Below, piece after piece: positions 11,640 through 22,410 of a stretch of 64,000 nucleotides of DNA. This DNA is from Rhodeus uyekii (Eukaryota > Chordata > Actinopteri > Cypriniformes > Acheilognathidae), in contig JAWRVZ010000025.1 in assembly GCA_037043235.1 (NCBI GenBank), positions 2,445,501 through 2,509,500 of the forward strand, given 5' to 3'. The translations under genes and the position numbers were made by a program. A model generated the notes under the pieces. That model saw only the letters and a list, made by a program, of their open reading frames with translations. It was not told where the DNA came from and made no database searches. How positions within the stretch are numbered: the stretch's first letter is position 1; every line of letters starts with the position of its first letter.

Positions 11640-12115
11640 GAGGTTCTGTGAGCTATTTCTGAAAAAAATAAAATGGTGTAATATTATTGTAATTTTGTTT
11701 TTCACAGCCCAGATCTAATTTTTTATAATAATAATAAAAATAATAATAATTCATAAGTAGTTGAAAATGTGTATATATATTTTTTGTTAGTTGTGAATTT
11801 ATGACTGGTAATTGCCATGTTATTTTTTATAATAATACATTTATTTCTTACAGTTGTGACTACATCTTACAACTGTGACTTTTTTCTTTTAATTGTGACA
11901 ATTTTGGTAATTACTACTTTATTTCCCATAATAAGGAGTTTACATTTTACAACTGCAACTTTATTTCTTGTGATTTACATCTGTATCTTAAGACCGTGAC
12001 TAAGACCGTGACTATTTGTCATTACAACTTTGTTTGTGGTAACTGCTACTTTATTTCTCGCAAATGTGAGTTTGTATTTCACAAACACAACTTTATTTCT
12101 TCGAGAAACTAACTA
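11640..12115. repeat. Degenerate tandem repeat, short units containing ACTTTATTTCT
   Basis: Units of roughly 25-40 bases repeat imperfectly, with phrases like CAACTTTATTTCTTG, CTACTTTATTTCTCG, CAACTTTGTTTGTGG and ACAACTGTGACTTTTT recurring. A perfect short duplication (AAGACCGTGACT twice) lies at about 11991-12012. The same style of repeat, on the other strand (AAAGTCACAACTGTGAGAAT), occurs at 63400-63765. Confidence 0.6.
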
Positions 12116-13309
12116 ACGGTACTGTAACTACTTCCAACTACTGTACAGCTGCTGAGTGTGGTGCTTACAACGCCAAAGGTCAAGGTTTCAATTACCAGGG
12201 GAAAGCATTAGAATGATTAGAATGTTAATTTGTTCCTTGAATGCAGTGTCACTTTAGAAAGAAGCATCTGCATAAATGTATTTATGTCTGCATAAATCAA
12301 CAACTACTACTAATATTGTTACTAATACTCAACACCTCTGATCTAGTTTATTTTTACGATGTTTAAACAGGCTTCCATCATTTTTCATTTCCACCATGAT
12401 TAAACAAACTAAATACAACATTTACAATTACTGTACATGATTCTGATCCCATGACACACAATGCTGCACATGAATCTTTCTACACAAATAACAAAAGCCA
12501 GTAACTCACAGAATTTGCTAGAGGATAATTTGTGAATTGCCAGGTGAGGTAAATAAACTGTCAAACTGTCATGTGGTAATCTGAAAATCTTCTCTGCTTA
12601 TTCATTTCATAAATAGGATGTTCTTTGTAAACAATAGAAAGGATGCAGCCTCACCCGTTTCCACTTTCTATATATCGCCTGCACGCCACCAGCATACGCT
12701 CAATTGCTGATTAGTTGCCAGAATTGTTCTACTATCTTAGTAAATCAGAGGAAACTGAAAGCCTATCAAAGACAAAACAATGACTCTTGCACAAACCATC
12801 CAATATTTTACGTCTCAATGACGTGATTTAAGGAAGTGGAAAATTAACATTAACAACATAAATGATCATTTTCTTTTATATTAATATGACTATTTCAGTA
12901 TAGGTAAAGCAAGGATTTTACTGACTCTCTGGTGCATTGCGCACACACAGACACACAAACAAATGACTAGAGGTTGTTAAAATAACCAGTTCTACAGAGT
13001 TTATCAGTCTGCATGGAAAGAAAATATTTTTTTCTTTTTTAGGTATCCATTTATTATAATGGGGTCAAACTAGATATTGGATTTGGAAACATTTGCAAGG
13101 TTGCAGGCAGCAAATCTTTTGTTTCAAACACTTAGTAAACAAAATATTAAATTAGAATTGTATATATTGCTTACTGTCAGTAAAATAATTTGTCTTTATT
13201 ACTTTTTGATGGGCACTAATTCTGAGCAGGACATATTTAAACATTGTCTGTTATTGTCATGGTTTTTCATTTCATAATTGATTAATTTACAGTTTTATTA
13301 AACTTAATT
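12116..13309. other. AT-rich unassigned sequence
   Basis: No gene or repeat family is recognised. ORFs are short and AT-biased. Confidence 0.4.
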
Positions 13310-13601
13310 AAATCAACATTGAACTGACTGGAGAGAAATAACAACAGCATTGCCTTTTTAGCGCTGCTAATATTTGAACTGAACTTAATTCATAATTGAT
13401 GAACAGTACACAGTGATTGAGCTGAACTAAAGCAACATTGAGCTGAGCTATATAATGGCACTATTGTCTTCTGTAGAGCTGCTTTAAAACAGAATTTTGT
13501 CTCATATTTGACGAAGTTTGATTCATTAATTGTTATTTTCCATGAGTTTATTTGAAACAATCAGCATAAAGTGCTGTATAAATAAAGGTGACTTGACCTG
13601 G
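13310..13601 (+). repeat. 3' end of a LINE-like or related retroposon
   Basis: The segment ends with GTAGAGCTGCTTTAAAACAG, then AAAGTGCTGTATAAATAAAG and GTGACTTGAC. This resembles the 3' tail at 50635-50710 (GTAAAGCTGCTTTGAAACAG, then GTAACTTGACTT). Such tails are frequent 3' ends of cyprinid LINE-type repeats. Only the non-coding tail is left here. Confidence 0.5.
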
Positions 13602-14696
13602 CTTTTTCTTGCTTACACTGTGTAGATTGTTCTCCTTTTTAAATACATTTTTTACCAAGCAAACCCACCCCAAAATATAAATCAATCGTTTCCAAAATAA
13701 ACCTATCCTCAAACAACACCTAAAAGTCTGAGTCAGTGTTGACCAGATTTTATTCCATTATGTCAGAGAGAAGATACTATATGGTGAAAGTGAAGCGAGT
13801 AGAAAAGTTAAGACAAAATAAATGCAAATACATGTACTGTACTGTTGATCAGATGGCAATTTCAGCTGCTGAAAGCCACAGCCTGAAGATAATCAAAACC
13901 TTCTGATGCAAGATGTGCTGACTATAAAGCGTCCGACATTTGAGTCCTGTGCGGCAGTCATTGACAACCACAAGCTCCATCTGAGGAACTGCTAACTTCA
14001 ATAATGTGGACTATAAAACTTGTTCCTTCCCCTGTAAAAAGAAAATATAAGTGTTCATTTTGCAGAAAGGGAAGATTCCCCCTGCAGCTTTGCCAGTTTT
14101 TAGTTTCAGAGGTTTGGAGGGAATTAGAAACAAATGTGGGGTCTTTGAAACCACACTTCTGATGTATCTCTCAAAAGGATCTTTGTTGGCTCGACTAAAA
14201 AAAACGACAACACCCTTTATAAACGCAACAAGCTCATCATAAACAAACATGAGCATTTGCTTTGTTGCTTTCACAGAAAACACATGCAAGTGAGTCATTT
14301 CATGTTCTTGTCTCACACACATGTAGAGTGTAGCTGAGTCAGCTTGGTTATGAACTTTTGGTCTGCAGGCATGATTATTTGCAGCAGAAGCTGTATTTTG
14401 AATGACATCATTGGCGTGAAATGTGTGATGAGTGCCAGTGTTTAGGTTTTCTAGGTCTGTTGCAGATGTCTGGCTATCAAATCATCAACATTCACAGCTT
14501 TCTCACATCCACAGAGAAAATTCTCACATACAGATGGAAATGTATATATTAAAAACAAACTCTTGGTTACTGACTCCATGTGATAGATTTGTTATCTGAT
14601 TTATCAGATTAACACTTTATAATGTTACATAAATAATCTATTTTCTATAATATAATTCCTAATTGGTAACATAAGTCATTTTTACACCCAATATGG
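13602..14696. other. AT-rich unassigned sequence
   Basis: No recognised exon or repeat. The minus ORF at 14011-14322 and the plus ORF at 14051-14242 overlap on opposite strands and show no known motif. Confidence 0.4.
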
Positions 14697-15926
14697 CGAT
14701 TTGTTTGATGAAGTGATCGGCATGCTATAAAAATGTACATACACTGTATATGTTTGCTAACAACAAAAGGCATATGTACACCAACTAACAACAGAGATTT
14801 GCCAGTATACAATAAAAAACACCTTCGATTCTCGATACAAACCTTTAATTATATTTTCCAAAATTGCAAACACAATTTCGCTCACAGCGTAAACAGTCAT
14901 GACATATACGTGAGGTCATCACGCTGTACTAGATTGCATACTTTCTTGCGTTCTGCCTGTCTAATGTGCTTTCTCAACAAATTCGGCTTCATCCCGTCTT
15001 TTAGCAACCTGCATCTTCAGCGGTGCTGAGCAGACCGCGTGTCAGAAACAGGGATGTGTTTGTGTATGTGCGTGTGTGGTTGTACTAGATTGCATACTTT
15101 CTTGCGTTCTGCGTGCCTAATGTGCTTTCTCAACAAGTATGCCCGCGTTTTATCACCAATAAACGGCTTTAACCAGCCTTGGAATTCAGGGTTTGATTCC
15201 CACTCCTTCCTGTATTTTTGGGTGTACAGTTTTGACTGAGACGTGATAAACAAGCTAGCTTTTGTCAGAGACAGGTGCACACACACCGTGGACGAGAATA
15301 TGTGACTGAGGCTGTGTGAGTCAAACAAATGCAGCGATTTATATTTGTGCAGTGATATAATTATTTTTTAGACAAAGAACATTTGACATCCCGAACATGC
15401 GCGATTCGTTTGCACGTGGAGGACTGAACATCTCCTGCTCTCCCTGCATCGCGAGGACCGGGCCACCTGTGAGTGCTTTGGGATATGGATGCGGCAGCAC
15501 TCTATGCTCCTTAAGAGCATAAAAGTAAGAACGATATGTGCTTTCACTTCAGAGAGTCTCCAAAAGTCTCCAATAACTCCAGATAAAGTGGTTAGATTTG
15601 TCGCTAGTCGCATTTTTGAAAATTTGTGCTAGAGTGTTCTGAAAACTCGCTAAATATAGGCAAAAAATTTGGCAAAACTGACCGCGATTCACGTGCAACG
15701 CAAACTCAGTGCATGCGCAGTGAACTCTGTCACGAGATAACCATGTGAAGTAACGTATATGTCCCTCCTTTGTGCTTGAGATATTAGATGCCGGCGACGT
15801 AAAATAATCGACATAACCCACAAGAAAATGCTTAGACAAATAGGGAGTTCGGCGGTTCCACTTCAAAAACGTCGACATAATAGGATTGGCGAGTTAACCA
15901 TGACTCGAGATAAGTGAACTCCACTG
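14697..15926. mobile_element. Pogo-like MITE, copy B (left end missing, internal duplication)
   Basis: The right end, ACATAATAGGATTGGCGAGT to CCACTG at 15926 followed by TA, is nearly identical to copies A and C. The left part (14697-14760, TTTGTTTGATGAAGTGATCG) matches interior sequence of copy A near 2970 and the start of copy C, so the left TIR is absent. It carries a 56-base direct duplication with two mismatches at 14925-14980 and 15081-15136. It is longer than copy A over the same interval, so it probably contains extra or less deleted sequence. Confidence 0.65.
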
Positions 15927-16064
15927 TATATACATATATATATGTATATGTATATGTATATGTGTTTATACACACACACACGTTTATAGAGTTTTCAGTA
16001 TGCATGATGTGTAAAACTAATATTAAACACAACTAATGACTGATTTGGTATTATATGTTATTAC

Positions 16065-16105
<41 letters not shown>

Positions 16106-17089
16106 TAAACTACATTTTACATATGAAGTACAATTATTTCAGTGATCGCTGAATCAAAGTAATGAACCTATAAAATAAAGAAAGCAATTTTTTGTGTGTG
16201 TTACAGTCATGCAAAGGACATACGCACACTTTTCTGTTGAGTTGAGAACACTGGGAAACATTTTTAAAGCTCTAGACATCGCAGGCGCATTTGGTGCTCT
16301 AGGTATCACACTTTTTTATTAAAAAATGTTGTCAAAAGACTTGTGTAATCAGAAAATTGTAATGGGATAACTATCATGTAGCATATGACACATTAGTGGT
16401 ACACGAGAAAGATCTTGTCCTGTGGACCTTGCCTAGTAATTGCTTTTGTCGCCTATAGCTGCTCGAAATTTGCCTTGGACAGAATTCAAGAGAGCAAAAG
16501 CTGTCTGTTGTTTCAACGTGTTACAGTTTAAAATTAATGTTGAGACACCATTTCAAAAAAGCATGTTGGCAAAAAACACCACAAAGTTAGAACCAGATGT
16601 ACACAGAAAACGGGTTTAAGGGTTTATTTTTATATAACTCATAATCAAATGTGAATAAACAGGATATAAGCACATCCTTGACTCAAATTTCAATGTTTAA
16701 GTGAAAAATAAATAAAAATAATAATAAAATACCGGACCAAAGAATGAAGCAAATACAATGGGCATTGTCTGTAAAGGTGAATCCTGTTAAACAGGTCATT
16801 CTCCACTTGTATATTTCAGTACTTTGACGCCTGCCAGGAAACCAGCTTTTTTCCTGTTCTGCCTAAGTGCTTTATTCTAACTTCCTTTTTGAAGCAGCTG
16901 TGAAGGAGAAACATTTCTGGCATGTCTGAAGTGAATATGATTTACAACTGAACCTCAATAGAAAAGAATGACCTATGAAACATTAGTCAACTAGTTTCAC
17001 TCCTTTAATCAGGTAGTCTTAGTTAAATAAGTTTATTTCCAGACATTTTGGTCTACTCTTCATTCCAGACAACTTTTATTTCTCTTATG
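15927..17089. other. Microsatellite-bearing AT-rich sequence
   Basis: Mixed TA/TG/CA repeats lie at about 15928-15985, and a (TA)n run at 16069-16104. No gene is recognised. Confidence 0.45.
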
Positions 17090-17345
17090 CATTTAGTCTC
17101 TGATGCTTACCAAGGCTGTATTTAAAATGTCAACACAGGGTTAAAGAGAATCATAATTAATATTATTATTACAATTTAAAATAACTTATTTAAATATATT
17201 TTAAAAAGCAATTTACTCCTATGATGCAAAGCTGAATTTACAGCATCATTACTCACATGATGATTTTCAGCTAAAGAAACCTTTATTATTGCTATTATTT
17301 TTTAGAGGCCAAGCACTGAAGGTGCCTGAAACATGCAGTGCCGCT
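17090..17345 (+). repeat. Common fish interspersed repeat, fairly complete copy
   Basis: Contains CAAGGCTGTATTTAAAATGT, then ATTACAATTTAAAATAACTT and GCAAAGCTGAATTTACAGCA followed by ATCATTACTCACATGATGAT. These blocks are shared with 9110-9330. A second short motif follows at about 17305-17345 (GGCCAAGCACTGAAGGTGCC) that I also associate with fish repeats. The class is unknown from this window. Confidence 0.45.
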
Positions 17346-17619
17346 TGTAAATTTTGCATGATTTGCACCAAAATCCTAAAAGTCTCCTTAGATTCTAGGC
17401 TGAATGCCGAATCGAATTCTATCTAATTTTCACATATCGGTCATTTTGAATTCTGTTGTAATATTTTACGAAAACATCTTTACGATTATTGGCATGCATC
17501 TTTAGGCATACATTTTTGGAAACCAAATTCTCTGAAGAATATAAAAGGACCATAGAAAGCTACTCTACTACACAAAATGGATTTCAAAATGGAATAAATT
17601 TAGATTGCCTTAAATTTAG
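17346..17619. other. AT-rich unassigned sequence
   Basis: Nothing recognised between the two repeats. Confidence 0.35.
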
Positions 17620-17858
17620 ATAGTTTACTCAAAAATGAAAATTCCATACCACACCTCAATGACTTTCTTCTGTCAAACACAAAAGAAGATGTTAGACAAT
17701 CCTCATCAGTCACCATTCACTTCTATTGCATCTTTTTTCCTGCATGTCATTCATTCTGCTTAACACCTTTTATGTTCCATGGATGAAAGTCATTGAGGAA
17801 TGATATGAGGGTGAAAGCATCTTCATGATTGAGTGAAATATTATTTTAAGCGGGTACT
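17620..17858. mobile_element. Palindromic MITE, degraded
   Basis: The left side reads TAGTTTACTCAAAAATGAAA and holds CTTCTGTCAAACACAAAAGA. The right side carries ATGAAAGTCATTGAGGAATG and a degenerate mirror of the left end (GAGTGAAATATTATTTTAAG). The left sequence matches my memory of an abundant cyprinid MITE that normally folds on itself. Here the arms have diverged. There is no coding content. Confidence 0.45.
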
Positions 17859-19272
17859 GTCTTTGTAAAATATACAATATATTTGAGCTTTAATTAATGA
17901 GGTTAAATTGTTTGTTTTTTTTCTTATTTGAGAACAAAAATTTTCAAGGTCCCACTTTGTATTAGGTGTCTTTAACTAATATTTTCTTACATTTAAATTA
18001 TTTGATACAATGCACTTACTGTGAACATGCAGACTGTTTACATAGAGCTTATATTGTAAAATGCATGCAATTACACTGTTGACCTTCCCGTACATCTTAA
18101 CTCACCCTTAAATCAAACCATACCTGTCCTAAATTTACCTATATCTCAACTCATTGTACATTGTACTTATTTTTTGAAAAAAGTGTAACCATTCTCAATT
18201 GGTGACAAAAACAAATACCCACACTTAACAAAACTTTGATAAGCAAGCCTGTTCGTATTTGTGCAATAAAACAATGCACAAATAATTTTAAAATAATTAA
18301 TGATTTGCACAGAATTTGAGTTGATACTATTAATGGTGTCATGTTTGTTTCATACGTTTTTTTATAAACAGGACCACTGGCTTGTTTGATCATTTGTTCT
18401 TTCTTAGTAGCTAAGACTCTGTGGTAGGGGATTCTGGGGAACTCGTTATTTCTGTCATTGAACAAAATAACATGGAAACTGTTAAGGGTTTGTTCTGTGT
18501 TATAGAACATATTGGGTTTGTGCTGTCAGCACCTTAAGAGGAAATTGAACAAGGCTATAGTGATATATAGTCTAACGGCAAACAAGATATAGACCGGCAT
18601 ATTATTATTGTATCTGTCAGTACAGAAGATGAATGCCATCATAAAAGTACCGCTTGAGAAGAATATATAGCAACTATGATTCATTGATTGAAAAAAAATG
18701 TTTGAAAAGACATGAAAATCACATCACCTTAACAGAAGACCGACTTGTCATAGGTTCAAGAAACAAATCATTAAAAATATGTCATGATACTTCAGTTAAT
18801 ATGGTTCTTACACTAACCCTTAAACAATTCACTAGACTAATTCATTTATTTTTTTACTTATAAATCAACCGTCTTAGTGTTCTTAAATCTAGTATTATAA
18901 ACAATATAACAAGAAAATAAAATTAAATAGAAGAATGTCTGTGAAGTGTATAGGGTCCCTAGAGACCCATGGTTTGTAATAGTATTTTTTTCTGCAAAAT
19001 AATGATTCAATCTCTGATAACTCAGTAAGAACAAGTCACCGTTATTACTCAAGGTGGCAATAATAGTACACAATGATTATGTGATGTTTCACACATAAAT
19101 GCCACATCCGTAAAACAAAAGAATACACAAATATAATCCGCAAAACTTGAAATGGCTCAGTGATTTACTGCAAAGCAAATACTTAATGCAATCAAATACA
19201 ATATCACTGGATATTGGACCTGGAGAAGAACCTGTCAGAGGTTAAAATATTGATTTGGAAAACAATGAAAAT
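17859..19272. other. AT-rich unassigned sequence
   Basis: No exon or repeat is recognised. The 119-codon minus ORF at 18151-18510 has no motif I can name. Confidence 0.4.
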
Positions 19273-20580
19273 GTCTCAGGTTACGTATGTAATGAAGAGG
19301 GAACAAAACGCTAGGGGATGTACATGCCTCGGCATGTAGTCTCATGAATCACTGTGAAATTGATTGAACGAGTGTGTGAATGAGCTTTGTGGGTTGGCAA
19401 CGTCATGAATCAGGATGATAAAAGAGCACCGGAAACCTGAAGTGGCAGCATAGAGAAGTATCTGAAGCAAACCCGGGATGTGCAAGGAGCAGAATTCTCT
19501 TCAGGGAACTATGGCTACAAACATAACCTGATATGTTCCCTTTGAAGGGAACTTGTGCTGTATTGAAACGCTAGGGGAATGATGTACCAACGCCATCTCA
19601 GTAACAAAGGCTGACGAGTGTGTCCCAGTTCACTATGAGAGCACTCGCATCCCTGGAGTGGAGTTGAGGTCAAGCTGGTAGAACCTCAGGAATGTGTGTG
19701 GGGAGGACCAGACTGCCACATCACAAACATAGACAAAGGAAAACTCCTGCCAGAAAAGCCTGCAAGGCAGCCACACTCCTAGTGTGAAAGTCTGACCGAC
19801 TCGAAAGTCAGGTGGATGGCCTCGACTATCCACCTGCTTACAAATGTTTAGATATCAGGTCCCCCTCAAGGGTCCCGAGCAAAAGAACAGCTGGTCGGTC
19901 CTACACTACAGGGAGAACCTGTGGACATAGGAATCACATAGGGACACAGTGCTCATACTGGATAGCCCTTGTTCTAAGTTTTCTGGTCCTGATCACCAAA
20001 GAGGAACAGGGACAGAACGCTTGCAGTATAACCGAATGTGTCATTAGCTTGTGGATGAGTGGTTTTGCCTAGGATGGGGGAAGCCATCCCAGACACAAAG
20101 TAAGGCATGAAGGGGCTACAGATGAAGCTGTAGACCCCCTAAGCTCCTTACTATTTATTACCAAGAAAGAAGAGAGTCTTTGCAGAGATCCATTTAGTGG
20201 GAATCTCCTCAAAGGGGCCTGAGATGAGCCCAATGGGACAGGTCCTGAGCCAGCTTAGTACTGCTGGCTTGAACGCCTCCGCCTCAGAGCGCCACTGAGG
20301 AAATGTGTTTCCCGAAGACATGCCACTTGGAGGTACGTGATAAGCCAAAGGCAGCCACATACACCTTCCGGGTGGGCGGAATAACTCTGCAGAGGAACTA
20401 TCCTCCAGGAACTCCAGCACGGTGCTATGCTGACAGATAACTGATTTCAGCAGCTTCTCATTGCCCCAGGAAGTGAAACGTTTCTGAAACATAGTATCCA
20501 ACCTAAGAGGGGCTGGATGAGAGAGGGAGAATCCACGGGGGACTGTGGATGCTAAGGGAGCGTGAGCAGGAATACTTGTG
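19273..20580 (-). pseudogene. DIRS retrotransposon relic: tyrosine recombinase and 3' end
   Basis: Minus-strand ORF 20151-20501 holds the recombinase N-terminal domain, with landmarks STVLEFLEDSSSAELF, AYHVPPSGMSSG and PFEEIPTKWISAKTLFFL. Minus-strand ORF 19633-19833 holds its C-terminus, CDVAVWSSPHTFLRFYQLDL followed by a PGMRVLS tail. The Tyr in RFY (codon 19678-19680) is the candidate nucleophile of the fish DIRS recombinase family. The region between (about 19834-20150) is broken by frame changes, so the Arg/His catalytic residues are not readable. The 3' terminal region (19273-19632) contains repeated blocks such as CTCAGGTTACGTATGTAA and AACGCTAGGGGA, typical of DIRS 3' ends. It is non-functional. 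A retroviral integrase would carry DDE instead and does not fit. Confidence 0.7.
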
Positions 20581-20949
20581 CTTGGTCAAATATTTAAAAG
20601 TTCCTTTTCTTTATAATAGATAATTGTATTTGTCATATGATTGTAATATTAACAACGGAAATTCCCAACAACCCGAGCAGCTGTTCAATCTGCGGATGGC
20701 ATATAAACAGTCACATACAGTCTGTGTTTGATGTAACTGGGGACCCACATAAACCAAACATGAAGCTGCCAGTATCATCCTGGTGACCTGGAAGAAGTTT
20801 TCTCTGTAGCTTAAAGACAAAATCATTTTGTGTGTGCCTAAAAACAAAAAGTTGGACTCAGAATGGGGGTAACATTCTCAAACTGAAACTTTATTGTGTT
20901 GCAGAAGGTTCCATTGGGTTTTGGAAACAGACACTAATATGTCTGTACT
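20581..20949. other. Unassigned sequence
   Basis: No recognised element. It lies between the DIRS relic and the gypsy-like fragment, and may be flanking or undefined retroelement sequence. Confidence 0.35.
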
Positions 20950-21430
20950 GAGTGCTTTGCTATTCCTCAAAGACTCCCTTTTTCTTCAAATATTTATTTT
21001 TTTTCCATCCAACTTCCTCCTTAATAGTGTCTGTGAGCCACTGGCACCAGATCGGCTTTACAATCATTCCTGGTGGGGTTATTATATCATGATGGATTAC
21101 TTTGCTATCACCAGTTTCGTCTCAAAGAAGACATCTCTGTATTGGTCTCTGTATTGGTCAATGATTTGTTTTATTTCTTGTCGTTGGAAGGAAGACAGTT
21201 GTTCCCTGGGGTGGATGTCCACACTTGAGTCTCTATCAGTATCGGTCCTATGCTGATATTGGCTTGATCTCTGTACTGTCTTATTTGGGTAACGTAATGC
21301 AGAATAACAAGAATATACTTATGATATCTGACTGTCAAGATAGTCGCCTTGGTAGAATCATTCCCATACGTTTGGAGAAGGTATGTTTTATGGCTGTGAA
21401 GTGCAACAATTATCCCAAAAAATATTAAAG
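20950..21430 (-). pseudogene. Gypsy (Ty3-like) pol fragment, degenerate
   Basis: Minus-strand translation gives QYRDVFFETKLVI in one frame and HHDIITPPGMIVKP then TIKEEV in the next. This is the usual motif order just before the reverse transcriptase of gypsy elements: a YRDVF block, then H-I-TPPG, then a basic helix with EEV. Stops and a frameshift break the reading between the two blocks. No RT catalytic motif (YxDD) is visible, so only the protease-RT junction region is left. Assignment is by remembered motif pattern. Confidence 0.5.
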
Positions 21431-22057
21431 TAATTATTGTGTTAAATGAGAAAAACATCAAACATATAAAAGTATGTATATGTTTGAAGCATCATAATAT
21501 TTATTTTGGTTCAAGATATAATTTATCACATACAAACTTTAAGGCTACAGTGGCTATGATTTTTTCTTTAAAAGTAGCATCTGAATTGACAGAACATTAA
21601 TTGCAGCTCTTAGGTTGCATAACTAATGCATTGATATTATGGGTTTTGAATGGGTATTATTATTTTTTATTAATATGGAAACTTTTTTTTAAATTAAATT
21701 CAACTCTAAAAAAGAAACTAGAACTGCCAGCAAGTCGAGGTAAATGTCTGAATGCGTTAGAATTGAGTAAATAATTCAATCGATTTGTTCAAACCTCTAA
21801 TTCATTCAGGAATTAAGTAAATTGCTCTCTTTATAAATGGGCATTGCATTGTTTCCCCTCTTTGATCAAAACACATTTAGAAACAAAACACAATGGCTTA
21901 ACAGGTATTTTCGTTGGCGAAATTGAGCAAAAATAGAGATTTCTGTTTTGGGTGGGTTTGACATGCATTTTAGTTCAGTTTTGCGTGTGTCAGATAGTTT
22001 CTATGGTTTGTAATTTGAATATCATGTGCACTATTCTTTTCATTGATTGATTGACCA
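21431..22057. other. AT-rich unassigned sequence
   Basis: No gene or repeat is recognised. Confidence 0.4.
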
Positions 22058-22410
22058 TTTTTTATTAAATGATGTTTGATTAACAAAATTCGCGAGGATC
22101 ACGTTCAAGGATGAAAGCAATCAACTCATCATCAGAAATTACACCTCATCCTATCAGCACGAGAGGAAGCGTGTATATATAGCCATGTTCGAGTTGCCTT
22201 AATCCCTCGACAGTTTACGGCATCCCTCCACCCCCCGACTCCTCACACTTAATTGTTCCAAATCAAAGTCAGGTATATGGGGGGAGTGCTCCAGGTTCGG
22301 GCCAAATACCGAGCTCGGAGCCCTCTCCTCGGACAGCACGCCAAATACGCGTACCTTTACTGCTCCTGAATCATTGGTAAGTGTGAACTCGTGAAATGTT
22401 ATTGTTAAAA
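22058..22410 (+). mobile_element. Isolated DIRS-type terminal element with promoter-like and splice-donor motifs
   Basis: The first 130 bases match, in reverse complement, the promoter region of the Gag-bearing element at 1688-1885, with 22137-22159 identical over 23 bases. A TATATATAG box lies at 22174-22182. The second half (22271-22395) matches the minus-strand element at 7753-7860. It ends with GTAAGTG at 22377-22383, a strong 5' splice-site match. No ORF lies inside. The structure (promoter, short leader, donor site) suggests a terminal-repeat derivative that could start transcription into the downstream sequence. That role is inferred. Confidence 0.6.

Noticed and set aside
19280..19560. 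CRISPR-like or regulatory array from repeated AACGCTAGGGGA blocks
   Set aside because: Only two spaced copies occur, inside the DIRS 3' terminal region, and the host is a vertebrate.
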